Part shown: positions 15,408-24,493 of the stretch, piece by piece
Numbering within the stretch: the first letter of the stretch is position 1
How the letters are laid out: each line of letters begins with the position of its first letter
Assembly: GCA_017518225.1 (NCBI GenBank)
Contig: JAFWVV010000026.1
Span: 1-64,000, forward strand
Origin: Oscillospiraceae bacterium
Lineage (GTDB): Bacteria; Bacillota; Clostridia; Oscillospirales; Oscillospiraceae
Length of the DNA: 64,000 nt
Direction: 5' to 3'
Made by a program: the position numbers and the translations under genes
Notes under the pieces: model-generated
Told to the model about the DNA's origin: nothing
Databases searched by the model: none
What the model saw: only the letters and a program-made list of their open reading frames with translations

Positions 15408-16599
15408 TATCGAACTTCTGTCTCCCGCCGGAGACCGGGAGCGCCTCGAGATGGCGCTCCTCTACGGTGCGGACGCCGTGTATCTGGCCGGAAAAGCCTA
15501 TGGCATGCGCGCAGCCACGGCCAATTTTGATGACGGGGCGCTGGCAGAGGCTGTGGAATTTGTACACTCGAGAGGGAAAAAGCTCTATGTGACGGTCAAT
15601 ACATTGCCGTTGGAGGGCGAACTGGCGGCTTTGCCGGCTTACCTTGGATATCTGCAGGAGATTGGCGTGGATGCGTTGATTATTGCAGATCTGGGTGTGC
15701 TGGCGCTGGCAAAGCGGCATGCGCCGAGAATTGCCAAGCACATCAGCACGCAATTCGGCGTCATGAACAGCGCTGCGGCCAACGCCTTGTACGAGCTTGG
15801 CGCAGACACGGTGGTGCTGGCGCGCGAGACGAGGCTTGAGGATATCCGTCGCATTCGTGAAAATACGCCGTCGGCGCTGCGTCTGGAGGTTTTCGTCCAC
15901 GGAGCGATGTGCGTTTCCTTTTCCGGGCGCTGCCTGCTGTCCAATTATATGACGGGGCGCGACGCCAACCGCGGCCAATGTGCTCAGCCCTGTCGCTGGA
16001 AGTATCATCTGGTGGAGGAGAAGCGTCCCGGGGAGTATTATGAGATCAGCGAGGACGGCGGGACATTTATTATGAACTCGCGAGACCTGCGTCTGATCGA
16101 GCATCTGCCGGCGCTGATGGAGGCCGGGGTGAGCAGCCTGAAGATCGAGGGACGAATGAAATCGGCCTATTATACCGCCGCAGTTACCAACGCCTATCGC
16201 CATGCGCTGGACGCGGCCTTGACCGGGGAAAAGCTTGATCCCTACTGGATCGAAGAGACAGAAAAAATCAGCCATAGGCCGTACAGTACGGGATTTTTGT
16301 TTGACGAGCCCGGCCAGTACACGAGAGATGCGGTCTATCAGGCGAGCGCGGAGATTGTGGCGACGGTAGACTGCTGTGAAAAAGACGGCAAGGCGCGGCT
16401 GACCCAGCGCAATAAAATCTGTCTGGGCGACAAACTGGAACTGCTTCAGCCGGGGCAAAAGGCGATTGGGTTTACGGTGGATGCGCTCTGGGACGAGCAG
16501 GGGATGCCGGTCAAGGACACCCGCGTTGCCATGATGCGCTTTCAGATGCTGCTGCCAAAGGAAGCGCCAAAGGGCGCAATCATCAGAAAACTGCTTTGA
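15397..16599 (+). CDS. U32-family peptidase / RNA hydroxylation-type protein
   Basis: A 400-residue U32 family protein (YrrN/YrrO, YegQ, RlhA type). It begins ELLSPAGDRERLEMALLYGADAVYLAG, and has the U32 signature EVFVHGAMCVSFSGRC followed by LSNYMTGRDANRGQCAQPCRWKY; the cysteines here bind an iron-sulfur cluster in characterised relatives. SLKIEGRMKSAYY follows, then a C-terminal beta-barrel. In Bacillus relatives lie with mltG (yrrL) and take part in tRNA hydroxyuridine formation (TrhP), so a tRNA-modifying role is as likely as proteolysis. Two ATGs (15397 and 15400) lie inside the mltG end. Confidence 0.88.
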   Translation: MMADIELLSPAGDRERLEMALLYGADAVYLAGKAYGMRAATANFDDGALAEAVEFVHSRGKKLYVTVNTLPLEGELAALPAYLGYLQEIGVDALIIADLGVLALAKRHAPRIAKHISTQFGVMNSAAANALYELGADTVVLARETRLEDIRRIRENTPSALRLEVFVHGAMCVSFSGRCLLSNYMTGRDANRGQCAQPCRWKYHLVEEKRPGEYYEISEDGGTFIMNSRDLRLIEHLPALMEAGVSSLKIEGRMKSAYYTAAVTNAYRHALDAALTGEKLDPYWIEETEKISHRPYSTGFLFDEPGQYTRDAVYQASAEIVATVDCCEKDGKARLTQRNKICLGDKLELLQPGQKAIGFTVDALWDEQGMPVKDTRVAMMRFQMLLPKEAPKGAIIRKLL

Positions 16600-16625
16600 A
16601 CAGGTAGTTTTCTCCACGGAAGCAC

Positions 16626-16653
16626 TTGACAAATTTTACGGCTGTGATATAGT
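16626..16653 (+). promoter_or_regulatory. Promoter of the alaS T-box transcript
   Basis: TTGACA (16626-16631), a 16-base spacer and TATAGT (16648-16653), with an extended -10 TG at 16645-16646. Confidence 0.8.
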
Positions 16654-16659
16654 TTACAT

Positions 16660-16880
16660 CGGCAATGACGAAACGAGACAAAAGGTGCGTTACCGCAGAG
16701 AAAAGCCGGTTGGTGCGAGGCTTGTGCCGCCCTTATGTCAGCCACTTCCGAGCCATCCGGCGACAAGCGGGGCGTAGGTCGGCGTTAACGACGTTTGAGT
16801 GATCGCCTCGGCGATAATCAGGGTGGTACCGCGGATGTGTAAATTCGCCCCTGTTCCTTTGGGAACGGGGGCATTTTGTT
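16660..16880 (+). promoter_or_regulatory. T-box riboswitch (tRNA-Ala sensing, by context)
   Basis: The T-box core AGGGTGGTACCGCGG lies at 16820-16834, and a terminator follows at 16847-16878. The upstream 160 bases form the Stem I region, beginning near 16660. Alanine specificity is inferred from alaS; the specifier codon is not resolved by eye. Confidence 0.9.
16847..16880 (+). terminator. T-box intrinsic terminator of alaS leader
   Basis: GCCCCTGTTCC (16847-16857) pairs perfectly with GGAACGGGGGC (16862-16872, one G-U) around TTTG, followed by ATTTTGTTT. Confidence 0.85.
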
Positions 16881-16895
16881 TATGGAGAGGATCAA

Positions 16896-19505
16896 ATGAA
16901 AAAGCACGGATTAAATGAACTGCGCGAGATGTTTTTGAGCTATTTTGAGAGCAAGGGGCATTTGCGCCTGCCGAGCTTCTCGCTCATCCCGCAAAACGAT
17001 CAGAGCCTTCTGCTCATCAACTCCGGCATGGCGCCGATGAAGCCCTATTTCAAGGGTGAGCAGGAGCCGCCGCGCCGCCGCGTCTGCACCTGCCAGAAGT
17101 GCATTCGTACCGGCGATATCGACAACATCGGTAAGACGGATCGTCACGGCACCTATTTTGAGATGCTCGGTAACTTCTCCTTCGGAGACTATTTCAAGCA
17201 GGAAGCCATCGCATGGAGTTGGGAGTTTTTGACGAGCCCGGATTGGGTCGGCATCGATCCCGAACGTCTCTATCCCTCGATCTATGAAAACGACGAGGAG
17301 GCTTTCGAGATCTGGAACAAGGAGATCGGGATTCCCGCCGAGCGGATTTTCCGCTTTGGTAAGGCTGACAACTTCTGGGAGCACGGAGCCGGTCCCTGCG
17401 GCCCCTGCTCGGAGATCTATTTCGACCGCGGCGAAAAATACGGCTGCGGCAAGCCGGACTGCACCGTCGGCTGCGACTGTGACCGCTATATTGAGGTTTG
17501 GAACAACGTTTTTTCTCAGTTCGATAACGACGGCGAGGGGCATTATACCGAGCTTAAGCAGAAGAACATTGACACCGGCATGGGACTGGAGCGGCTGGCG
17601 GTCGTCTGCCAGGACGTAGCCTCGCTTTTTGACGTGGACACCGTCATGAACATCACGCGCAAGGTCAGCGAGCTGACCGGCGCCTATTACGGCACGAGCC
17701 ACGCGATGGACGTATCTCTGCGCGTCATCACTGACCACATCCGCAGCGGCGTCTTTATGATTTGCGACGGTGTTCTGCCCTCCAACGAGGGTCGAGGCTA
17801 TGTGCTGCGCCGTCTGCTGCGCCGCGCGGCGCGCCACGGCAAGCTTTTGGGTGTGAACGAGCCCTTCCTCTACGAGGTGATTGACACCGTCGTACATGAG
17901 AACGAGGGACAGTACCCGGAACTGCGCGAAAAGCAGGACTATATCACGCGCGTTGTCAAGACGGAGGAAGAGAACTTTGCCCGCACCATCGACGCCGGCA
18001 TGCGTATTTTCTCTGAAATGCTCGCCGGACACAAAGAAAAGGGCGAGAGCGTGTTTTCCGGTGAGGACGCCTTCAAGCTTTATGATACCTACGGTTTCCC
18101 GCTGGATCTGACGGTTGAGATGTGCGCCGACGAGGGAATGCAGGTTGATCAGGACGGCTTTAAGCAGCTGATGGAGCAGCAGCGTGTGCGTGCGCGCAAG
18201 GCGCGCGAGGCGCTGGGAGATCTCGGTTGGGCCGGAGTGAGCATCGGCAAGGAGATCCCCGATACGGTCTTTGTCGGCTATGAGAAGAATACGGTTGACG
18301 CGAAAGTGCTTGCTATTGTTGCTGATGGTGAACTGCGCGAGGAGATCGGCGCGGGCACGGAGGCAATTCTCGTCCTCGATCAGACGACAATGTACGCCGA
18401 AATGGGCGGCCAGTGCGCGGACTATGGTACAATAGGCGCCTTCCGTGTTCATGACGTCCAAAAGAACAAGGGCGGCAAGGTGCTCCACTACGGACGACTG
18501 AGCGAAGGCACGATCAAAGTCGGAGATACGCTGACCGTCAGTATCGACGATCAGCGTCGCAGTGCCGTCCGCCGTGCCCATAGCGCAACACATCTGCTGC
18601 AGCGCGCGCTGCGCGATGTGCTGGGAGACCACGTGCACCAGGCTGGCTCTCTCGTGGAGCCGGATCGCCTTCGCTTTGACTTCACGCACTTTACTGCGGT
18701 GACGCCTGAGCAGCTTCGCGCGGTGGAACAGCAAGTCAATCAAGCGATTCTGAAAGGATACGCTGTTGTAACGAAAGAAATGGCGATCGACGAGGCGAAG
18801 AAAGCGGGAGCAACGGCGCTTTTTGGTGAAAAGTACGGTGAGGTCGTGCGCGTGGTCAGCATGGGAGACTACAGCGTTGAACTGTGCGGCGGTACGCATC
18901 TGGACAACACGGCCAAGGCCGGTGCTTTCCATATCGTTTCCGAAAGCTCCATTGCCTCCGGCGTCCGCCGTATTGAGGCGGTCACCGGTCCCGAGACACT
19001 GGAGGTTCTCGAGCGTTCTCTGCAAACGCTGTCGGCTTTGGGCAGCATCTTCAAGTCCAATCCCGACGAGCTGCTTTCCCGTGTGGAACAGCAGACGGCG
19101 GAGCTGAAGGAGGCGCGGCGTGTCATCGAACAGTACAAGGCCAAGGAATCTGCCGGCGGCGCGGACAGTCTGCTTCGCTCTGCCAAGGAGATCAGGGGGC
19201 TGCACGTGCTTTCTGCCAAGGTTGAAGGCGATGCAAATGCGCTGCGCCAGCTCGGCGACGTGCTGCGTGATAAGGACGGTAAGGTCACTGCCGTGCTTGC
19301 GGCTGTCAACGGCGATAAGATCACTTTCCAGTGTGTCTGTGGAAAGGAGGCCGTGGCGCAGGGCGTGCGCGCCGGCGATATCATCCGTCAGGTGACGGCG
19401 CTTTGCGGCGGCAAGGGCGGCGGCAAGCCGGATTCCGCCATGGGCGGCGGCAGCGATTTGAGCAAGCTCGACGAGGCGCTTCGTCTGGTCGAAACTCTGA
19501 TTTGA
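16896..19505 (+). CDS. alaS: Alanyl-tRNA synthetase
   Basis: An 869-residue class II synthetase. N-terminal catalytic domain: ELREMFLSYFESKGHLRLPS, GMAPMKPYFKG and CIRTGDIDNIGKTDRHGTYF. The editing domain has the zinc ligands HSATH (H562, H566) and CGGTH (C664, H668). A C-terminal C-Ala domain ends with GGGKGGGKPDSAMGGG, the usual glycine-rich ending. Length is normal. ATG 16896 follows GGAGAGG 8-9 bases upstream. Control is by the T-box leader. Confidence 0.97.
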   Translation: MKKHGLNELREMFLSYFESKGHLRLPSFSLIPQNDQSLLLINSGMAPMKPYFKGEQEPPRRRVCTCQKCIRTGDIDNIGKTDRHGTYFEMLGNFSFGDYFKQEAIAWSWEFLTSPDWVGIDPERLYPSIYENDEEAFEIWNKEIGIPAERIFRFGKADNFWEHGAGPCGPCSEIYFDRGEKYGCGKPDCTVGCDCDRYIEVWNNVFSQFDNDGEGHYTELKQKNIDTGMGLERLAVVCQDVASLFDVDTVMNITRKVSELTGAYYGTSHAMDVSLRVITDHIRSGVFMICDGVLPSNEGRGYVLRRLLRRAARHGKLLGVNEPFLYEVIDTVVHENEGQYPELREKQDYITRVVKTEEENFARTIDAGMRIFSEMLAGHKEKGESVFSGEDAFKLYDTYGFPLDLTVEMCADEGMQVDQDGFKQLMEQQRVRARKAREALGDLGWAGVSIGKEIPDTVFVGYEKNTVDAKVLAIVADGELREEIGAGTEAILVLDQTTMYAEMGGQCADYGTIGAFRVHDVQKNKGGKVLHYGRLSEGTIKVGDTLTVSIDDQRRSAVRRAHSATHLLQRALRDVLGDHVHQAGSLVEPDRLRFDFTHFTAVTPEQLRAVEQQVNQAILKGYAVVTKEMAIDEAKKAGATALFGEKYGEVVRVVSMGDYSVELCGGTHLDNTAKAGAFHIVSESSIASGVRRIEAVTGPETLEVLERSLQTLSALGSIFKSNPDELLSRVEQQTAELKEARRVIEQYKAKESAGGADSLLRSAKEIRGLHVLSAKVEGDANALRQLGDVLRDKDGKVTAVLAAVNGDKITFQCVCGKEAVAQGVRAGDIIRQVTALCGGKGGGKPDSAMGGGSDLSKLDEALRLVETLI

Positions 19506-19522
19506 AAACAGGAGGATGCATC

Positions 19523-19867
19523 ATGTCGGAACAGTGTCTGTTTTGCCGTATCATCAGCGGTGAAATTCCCAGCGCAAAGGTCTATGAAGATGATGAGGTC
19601 TTCGCGTTCCGTGATATCAATCCGCAGGCAAAGGTGCATGTTTTGGTTGTACCCAAACAGCATATTGCCAGCGCTGCGGCCATCGACGGCAGCAACAGCG
19701 CCCTCGTGGCAAAATGCTTTGAGGCGATTGCAAAGATTGCTCGTGCGGAGGGACTGGGCAATGGCTATCGTATCATCAACAACTGCGGTCAGGACGGCGG
19801 ACAAACGGTGATGCATCTGCATTTTCATCTGATCGGCGGCGAAAAACTGAGCGAAAAGATTATATAA
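19523..19867 (+). CDS. hinT: HIT-family nucleotide hydrolase (HinT-like)
   Basis: A 114-residue histidine-triad protein: purine nucleoside phosphoramidase activity in characterised relatives. The catalytic triad is HLHFHLIGG near the C-terminus, and CLFCRIISGEIPS with its CxxC is the common N-terminus. ATG 19523 follows CAGGAGG at 8 bases. It sits 17 bases after alaS in the same transcript and ends at a strong terminator. The link with alaS may reflect hydrolysis of aminoacyl-adenylate by-products, which HinT enzymes can do. Confidence 0.93.
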   Translation: MSEQCLFCRIISGEIPSAKVYEDDEVFAFRDINPQAKVHVLVVPKQHIASAAAIDGSNSALVAKCFEAIAKIARAEGLGNGYRIINNCGQDGGQTVMHLHFHLIGGEKLSEKII

Positions 19868-19876
19868 ACGATAGGG

Positions 19877-19912
19877 AAAAGCCGCATGAAATCATAAGCA
19901 TGCGGCTTTTTG
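19877..19912 (+). terminator. Intrinsic terminator of alaS-hinT
   Basis: AAAAGCCGCATG (19877-19888) pairs with CATGCGGCTTTT (19899-19910) around a ten-base loop. The T-run is part of the right arm. Confidence 0.85.
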
Positions 19913-19922
19913 CGGGTGTGAG

Positions 19923-22190
19923 ATGAGAAAACTGGCAATCGCTTCCGGCGCGTTTTCCTTTGCGACAATTCTGGCGCACTATTTGTTGCCGGGCGCATGG
20001 CGCTTTCCGCTTGCGCTGGGCTTAGCGCTCAGCGGGATCGGACTTCTGCTGCCGGAAAGATGCTGGCTGCAGCCGCTTGTCATCGCTTTGTGCGCGTTGG
20101 CGGCCGGATTGTACGTCTACGGCATGCGCGACATGCTGGTTAAAGAGACTGTGCACGGTTTGGACGGCGCCGAATGGGAGGCGTCGGCACGGATTTTGAC
20201 TGCGCCAATGGAATATGACGACTATATCCGCACTGAGATCTTGCTGCCGACCGAGCAGGGAAAGGCGCTGCGGACGATTCTCTATGACCGCAGCTTTGCG
20301 ATACAAAACGCGGCTGTCGGCGACGAGGTCTTCGGACGCTTTCGCGTCCACGCGGCCGATCAGCGTTACGGAGAGACTTACGACAGCTACTTTGCCCGCG
20401 GTGTGTATCTGACGGCGGGGAATGTCGGCGTATTGAGCCTTGTAAAAAGTGCGCGTCCGCCCTTAACGGCGCGCCCAGCACGTTTGAGTCATACGATCAC
20501 CGAGCAGATCGCCCGCGTATTTCCTGAAGACACCGCAGCCTTCTTTCGCGGCTTGCTCTTAGGCGATAAAGCGGAGCTGTATGCCGACTCCGGCATGTAC
20601 TATGCGATGAGCCGCAGCGGTTTTATGCACATAGTCGCCGTATCCGGCATGCATATCGCGTTTCTGATCAGTATGCTAAACGCCCTGATGGGCAAGACGC
20701 GCCGAAGCGCTCTGCTGTCGCTGCTGCTGATCTGGTTATACGTGTTTTTGATCGGATCTTCGCCGTCTGCGCTTCGCGCGGCGATCATGCTTTCCATTAC
20801 GCAAATGGCGCCCATCCTGCGGCGCGAGAACGATCCGCCTACGACCTTGCTGTTTGCTCTGGCGATCTTGCTTGCAATCAATCCCTTCTCGGCGGCAAGC
20901 GTCAGCCTTCAGCTTTCCTTTGCGGCGATCGCAGGGATCATGCTCTTTGCAGAAGGGATCAACCGCCGGGTTCTCGAAGCGCTGCCACATGCGATGCACC
21001 ATCGCCTGCGCAGCTATCTGGCCTCCAACATTTCCAGCTCGCTGTCTGTTCTGGTGTTCAGCATCCCGCTGATCGGTGTGTATTTCGGATACGTGTCGCT
21101 GCTGTCTCCGCTTGTCAATCTGCTGGCGCTTTGGGCGGTGCCGATTTGTTTCGGCGGCGGCCTGGCCAGTTGTTTGGGCGCGTTTGCGTATCTGCCTGCA
21201 GCGAAAGCGCTCGCTTGGCTGATCTCGTTCTTTGCCCGCTATATCCTCTTGGTTGCCAAAAGCTGTGCCAAACTCAACTTCTCCTGCCTCTATCTCTCCT
21301 TACCGGTCAACCGCATCTGGTTGATTCTGGCTTTTTCCTTGGTTCTCGTTATGGCAAAAGCGCGTCTGGCCTATTGGAAAAAGTGGTTTTACTCCTCGAT
21401 GCTGTTGGCAGCGAGCTTGTTTTTGCTTTTAACGGCGACGCGTCTGTATTATGGGAACGCCGCCGGCTATCTCAGTGTGCTGGACGTCGGACAGGGACAA
21501 AGCGTTGTAATGTTTTCCGGCGAGGATACGATCGTTGTCGACTGCGGCAATACCGGAAGTCTGGACAAGGCGGGAAGCGTGACCGGCACTTATCTGAAAA
21601 GCCGCTGCAGAGATGACGTAGATCTTCTGGTGCTGACACATCTACATACGGATCATGCCGACGGGGTCGTTGAGTTGATGGAGTATCTGCCGATCCGGAA
21701 GTTGGTCATCGGCTATCAAATGGATGACCCGGCGGTATTGCTGCCTGAAATCCAACGTGCGGCACAGGAACACGGTGTGCAACTTGAGATCCTGCAGCGG
21801 GATCAGGTATTTTCCTTTGATGGACTTTCCGCTTCCGTGTTTGTTCCGGCGTTGGAAGGGGACGTCAACGAGCGCTGCCTGACAGCCAGAATCGACGTGC
21901 AGGATACGCGCGTGCTTGTGACGGGCGATATCGATATGGAGGCGGAACGCGAGCTGCTGCGCCGTCGCCCGATCCGGCAAGTCGACTGGCTGATTGTCGG
22001 TCATCACGGCTCGAAAAAAGCGTCGTCGCCGGAATTGCTGTCGGAAATCGGCGCAAAACAGGCCGTCATCAGCTGCGGTTATAACAACTATGGCCATCCG
22101 GCGAAGGAAACGCTTGAACGTCTGAAGAAATACGGGTATACTGTCTATCGGACAGATGAAGACGGAACGGTGGAAATTCGGCTCTCCTGA
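19923..22190 (+). CDS. comEC: DNA internalization channel ComEC/Rec2
   Basis: A 755-residue polytopic membrane protein for uptake of single-stranded DNA. An N-terminal OB-like domain (about residues 60-180) lies between the first membrane helices and the competence domain. That domain has FFRGLLLGDKAELY and SRSGFMHIVAVSGMHIAFL. A C-terminal metallo-beta-lactamase-like nuclease domain begins LSVLDVGQGQSVVM and has LTHLHTDHADG and LIVGHHGSKKASS. All usual domains are present. It is followed 11 bases later by holA, the common clostridial order. No comEA or other pilus gene is in the window; ComFC lies at 38.2 kb. Confidence 0.93.
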   Translation: MRKLAIASGAFSFATILAHYLLPGAWRFPLALGLALSGIGLLLPERCWLQPLVIALCALAAGLYVYGMRDMLVKETVHGLDGAEWEASARILTAPMEYDDYIRTEILLPTEQGKALRTILYDRSFAIQNAAVGDEVFGRFRVHAADQRYGETYDSYFARGVYLTAGNVGVLSLVKSARPPLTARPARLSHTITEQIARVFPEDTAAFFRGLLLGDKAELYADSGMYYAMSRSGFMHIVAVSGMHIAFLISMLNALMGKTRRSALLSLLLIWLYVFLIGSSPSALRAAIMLSITQMAPILRRENDPPTTLLFALAILLAINPFSAASVSLQLSFAAIAGIMLFAEGINRRVLEALPHAMHHRLRSYLASNISSSLSVLVFSIPLIGVYFGYVSLLSPLVNLLALWAVPICFGGGLASCLGAFAYLPAAKALAWLISFFARYILLVAKSCAKLNFSCLYLSLPVNRIWLILAFSLVLVMAKARLAYWKKWFYSSMLLAASLFLLLTATRLYYGNAAGYLSVLDVGQGQSVVMFSGEDTIVVDCGNTGSLDKAGSVTGTYLKSRCRDDVDLLVLTHLHTDHADGVVELMEYLPIRKLVIGYQMDDPAVLLPEIQRAAQEHGVQLEILQRDQVFSFDGLSASVFVPALEGDVNERCLTARIDVQDTRVLVTGDIDMEAERELLRRRPIRQVDWLIVGHHGSKKASSPELLSEIGAKQAVISCGYNNYGHPAKETLERLKKYGYTVYRTDEDGTVEIRLS

Positions 22191-22201
22191 GGTGGTGTGA
22201 T

Positions 22202-23257
22202 ATGGCGAAAAACAAAAAAGACGAGACAAGGCTCAATTACAGAGAAGAACTGAATAAACTGAAGGAAATCGGCCCGGAGCGTTTATATTTGCTGTGGGGG
22301 CCGGAGGACTATCTGCGCGAGCAATATTTGCAGCAGCTTAAAAGCCTGTGCTTGCCGGAGGGGGAGGACAGCTTCAGCTTCAAACGCATGGAGGGGCCGG
22401 AGCTCGATTTGACCGAGCTGCAAATTGCCATAGATGCGATCCCGTTTCTCTCGCAGCGCAGTTTGATTGAACTGCGAGAGATCGACATCAACCGCGCCAA
22501 AGAGCCGGAACGTCTGTTGGAGATATTGCGCGACATTCCAGACTATTGTACGGTCGTTTTTACAAACAATCCCGGCTTTTCTCCCGATGGACGGCTGAAG
22601 CATGTGAAAGCCCTGCGTGAGCTGGCGCATGAGATTAAATTCACACAGCAATCGGACGACATGCTGGTCAACTGGATTCAGCGGCGATTTCGTGCGGCCG
22701 GAAAACATATTTCACCACAGGCAGCGCAGCGGCTGGTGTTTGTCAGCGGGGACCTGATGAACGGCTTGATCCCCGAGATCGACAAGCTTTCCGCCTATGC
22801 AAAAACGGAGGAGATCAGCGTCGAGGACATTGACAAGGTGGCGCATCATCTTCCGGAGGCTATTGCCTTTGAAATGACAGACCGGATTGCAAAACGCGAG
22901 TTCGACAAGGCGATGCAGGTGCTCGATGAGCTTCTGGCGGATAAAGCAAACGAACCGATTGCCATACTTGCGGCAATCGGCGGACAGATGCGCAGACTGT
23001 ATGCGGCCAGACTTGTGTCGGACGCGAAGCGCGGCGTCAGCGAGCTGATGGACGTGATGCAGATCCGTCAGGATTTTATTGCGTCACAGCTCATAAATGC
23101 AGCGCGTCGCTTTTCTCTCGCACAGCTGAAGCGCGCGGTGACGCTGTGTGCGGAGACAGATTACCAGATGAAAAGCAGCGGCGGCGATGCGAAAGAACTG
23201 CTGAAGGAACTGCTGCTGCGTATTATGGCGGGTCAGACAGATGACGTCGGTTCGTGA
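22202..23257 (+). CDS. holA: DNA polymerase III delta subunit
   Basis: A 351-residue clamp-loader delta subunit that opens the beta clamp. The fold shows YLLWGPEDYLREQYL near the N-terminus (a degenerate P-loop region), FLSQRSLIELREID and a C-terminal collar with LLADKANEPIAILAAIGGQMRRLY and KSSGGDAKELLKELLLRIM. Delta subunits lack a working ATPase site, as here. The gene overlaps rnmV by 17 bases. Confidence 0.9.
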   Translation: MAKNKKDETRLNYREELNKLKEIGPERLYLLWGPEDYLREQYLQQLKSLCLPEGEDSFSFKRMEGPELDLTELQIAIDAIPFLSQRSLIELREIDINRAKEPERLLEILRDIPDYCTVVFTNNPGFSPDGRLKHVKALRELAHEIKFTQQSDDMLVNWIQRRFRAAGKHISPQAAQRLVFVSGDLMNGLIPEIDKLSAYAKTEEISVEDIDKVAHHLPEAIAFEMTDRIAKREFDKAMQVLDELLADKANEPIAILAAIGGQMRRLYAARLVSDAKRGVSELMDVMQIRQDFIASQLINAARRFSLAQLKRAVTLCAETDYQMKSSGGDAKELLKELLLRIMAGQTDDVGS

Positions 23258-23819
23258 AGTGATCGTCGTGGAGGGGCGCTACGATAAGAATGCGCTCTCG
23301 CAGGTGGTCGATGCGATCATTCTGGAGACGGGCGGCTTTGGAGTGTTCAATGACAGACAAAAGCAAAAGCTCCTGCGTCGCATGGCTCAGGAGCGTGGCC
23401 TGGTCGTCTTGACGGATTCGGATGGCGCAGGCTTTGTGATCCGAAATTTTATCAAAGGCTGTATAGACCCCGCGCTTGTCAAGCATGCCTATATTCCCGC
23501 TATGCACGGAAAAGAGCGGAGAAAGACCAAGGCGGGCAAGGAGGGGCTGCTTGGCGTAGAGGCCATGCGCCCGCAGCTGCTGTTGGACGCACTGATTCGT
23601 GCAGGTGCAACGATGGATGACGAGGAATGCGTGCGTACGCCCTCGATCAGCAAAGCTGATCTCTATGCAAAAGGGCTGAGCGGCGGCGAAGGAAGCGCGC
23701 AGCGTCGCAGGCGCTTGATCCAGTCGCTGGATTTGCCGGAGCATCTCTCGGCAGACGCACTTGTGGACGTGCTCAACGCTTTGATGAGCAGAGAGGAATT
23801 CTATCGCCTGGATTGCTGA
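23241..23819 (+). CDS. rnmV: Ribonuclease M5-like Toprim protein
   Basis: A 192-residue Toprim nuclease. The Toprim glutamate lies in VIVVEGRYDKNAL (residues 7-19) and the DxD pair in LTDSDGAGFVIRNF. RNase M5 trims the 5S rRNA precursor, and this matches its N-terminal 110 residues plus the C-terminal DUF4093 segment (SKADLYAKGLSGGEGSAQRR). No TatD or KsgA gene is adjacent, unlike Bacillus. It overlaps holA by 17 bases and its 3' end overlaps the convergent small membrane gene by 19 bases. Confidence 0.85.
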   Translation: MTSVREVIVVEGRYDKNALSQVVDAIILETGGFGVFNDRQKQKLLRRMAQERGLVVLTDSDGAGFVIRNFIKGCIDPALVKHAYIPAMHGKERRKTKAGKEGLLGVEAMRPQLLLDALIRAGATMDDEECVRTPSISKADLYAKGLSGGEGSAQRRRRLIQSLDLPEHLSADALVDVLNALMSREEFYRLDC

Positions 23820-24049
23820 TCCTCAATCAGCACGGGTAACAGCGCCGCCAGAAGCAATATGCCTTCAACGCATTCAAAATATGCGTTTGACAGGCGTAAA
23901 AGCGTATGGGAGGATAAGTCTTGCGACGGCGCGAGCGTCAGCAGCAAGCCGCAAGCGAGCAGCACAAGGCTCAACTGCATGCTGCGTTTATATATGTACC
24001 AGGCCGCCGGACACATGCGGCTCATGCGCTGGACGATGCGCTTGATCAT
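23801..24049 (-). CDS. Small membrane protein, unknown function
   Basis: An 82-residue protein. ATG 24049 follows AGAGGTG at six bases; the longer frame to 24097 has no visible ribosome binding site. A basic amphipathic N-terminus (IKRIVQRMSRM) leads into two hydrophobic helices, LSLVLLACGLLLTLA and GILLLAALLPVLI, separated by a short polar loop. It ends in a charged tail. It is convergent with rnmV. I do not recognise the family. Confidence 0.55.
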   Translation of the reverse strand: MIKRIVQRMSRMCPAAWYIYKRSMQLSLVLLACGLLLTLAPSQDLSSHTLLRLSNAYFECVEGILLLAALLPVLIEDQQSRR

Positions 24050-24352
24050 TTTGTTCACCTCTGATCGTATTTTAAATCGAGAAAGGCAATTGAACAAGGC
24101 ACAATTTTTTCCTTTTTCCTCATGCTTTGCGTATAATACGAATCCCTAATAAAAAACCTTGCATTCGACCCGGGAGATTTTCCGCCATGCTTTGTTGCCC
24201 GCCTTGCCTGACGAAACATCTCCTCGTGTCTGGGTATAAGCTTTTAATCAGGGATTCGTATAAAGTTTTCTTTTCGTTCATTGCAATTGTATCATTTCAG
24301 CGATATACTGAATATGCAGAAAGCCCCGTGCTGGAAGCACGGGGCTATTTTG
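24050..24352. other. Intergenic region with inverted repeat, no gene seen
   Basis: This 300-base A+T-rich stretch holds a -10-like TATAAT at 24132-24137 (plus strand, no good -35). A 12-bp perfect inverted repeat ATACGAATCCCT lies at 24136-24147 and reappears as its complement at 24250-24261, so the arms are about 100 bases apart. The right end contains the terminator of the tRNA gene. No convincing reading frame is present. Confidence 0.5.
24318..24350 (-). terminator. Terminator of the tRNA-Arg gene
   Basis: AGCCCCGTGC (24322-24331) pairs perfectly with GCACGGGGCT (24337-24346) around a five-base loop. It begins a few bases beyond the tRNA CCA end. On the plus strand it is followed by ATTTTG, so it may work both ways. 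Confidence 0.75.
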
Positions 24353-24429
24353 TGGCACCCACGAGAGGATTCGAACCTCCGACCCCTCGCTTAGGAGGCG
24401 AGTGCTCTATCCTGCTGAGCTACGTGGGC
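24353..24429 (-). tRNA. tRNA-Arg (anticodon CCU)
   Basis: Minus strand. Full cloverleaf: acceptor GCCCACG/CGTGGGT (first pair G-U), D arm GCTC...GAGC, anticodon stem CTCGC/GCGAG with loop CTCCTAA (anticodon CCT), variable loop GGGTC, T arm GGAGG TTCGAAT CCTCT, discriminator G and an encoded CCA (24353-24355). It reads AGG codons. It has its own promoter and terminator. Confidence 0.96.
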
Positions 24430-24442
24430 AGATCGCGCTGGT

Positions 24443-24471
24443 ATTCTAACGCAGAAAGACGCTTCTGTCAA
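24443..24471 (-). promoter_or_regulatory. Strong promoter of the tRNA-Arg gene
   Basis: On the minus strand: TTGACA (24471-24466), a 17-base spacer and TAGAAT (24448-24443). The start is near 24436, just before the tRNA 5' end. It lies between the tRNA and the ABC transporter start at 24494. Confidence 0.85.
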
Positions 24472-24493
24472 CATCTCTATCCAAGGTATTGCT

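Noticed and set aside
16911..19205. 764-codon open frame on the minus strand across alaS
   Set aside because: A shadow of alaS; no motif, no start signal, and alaS is certain.
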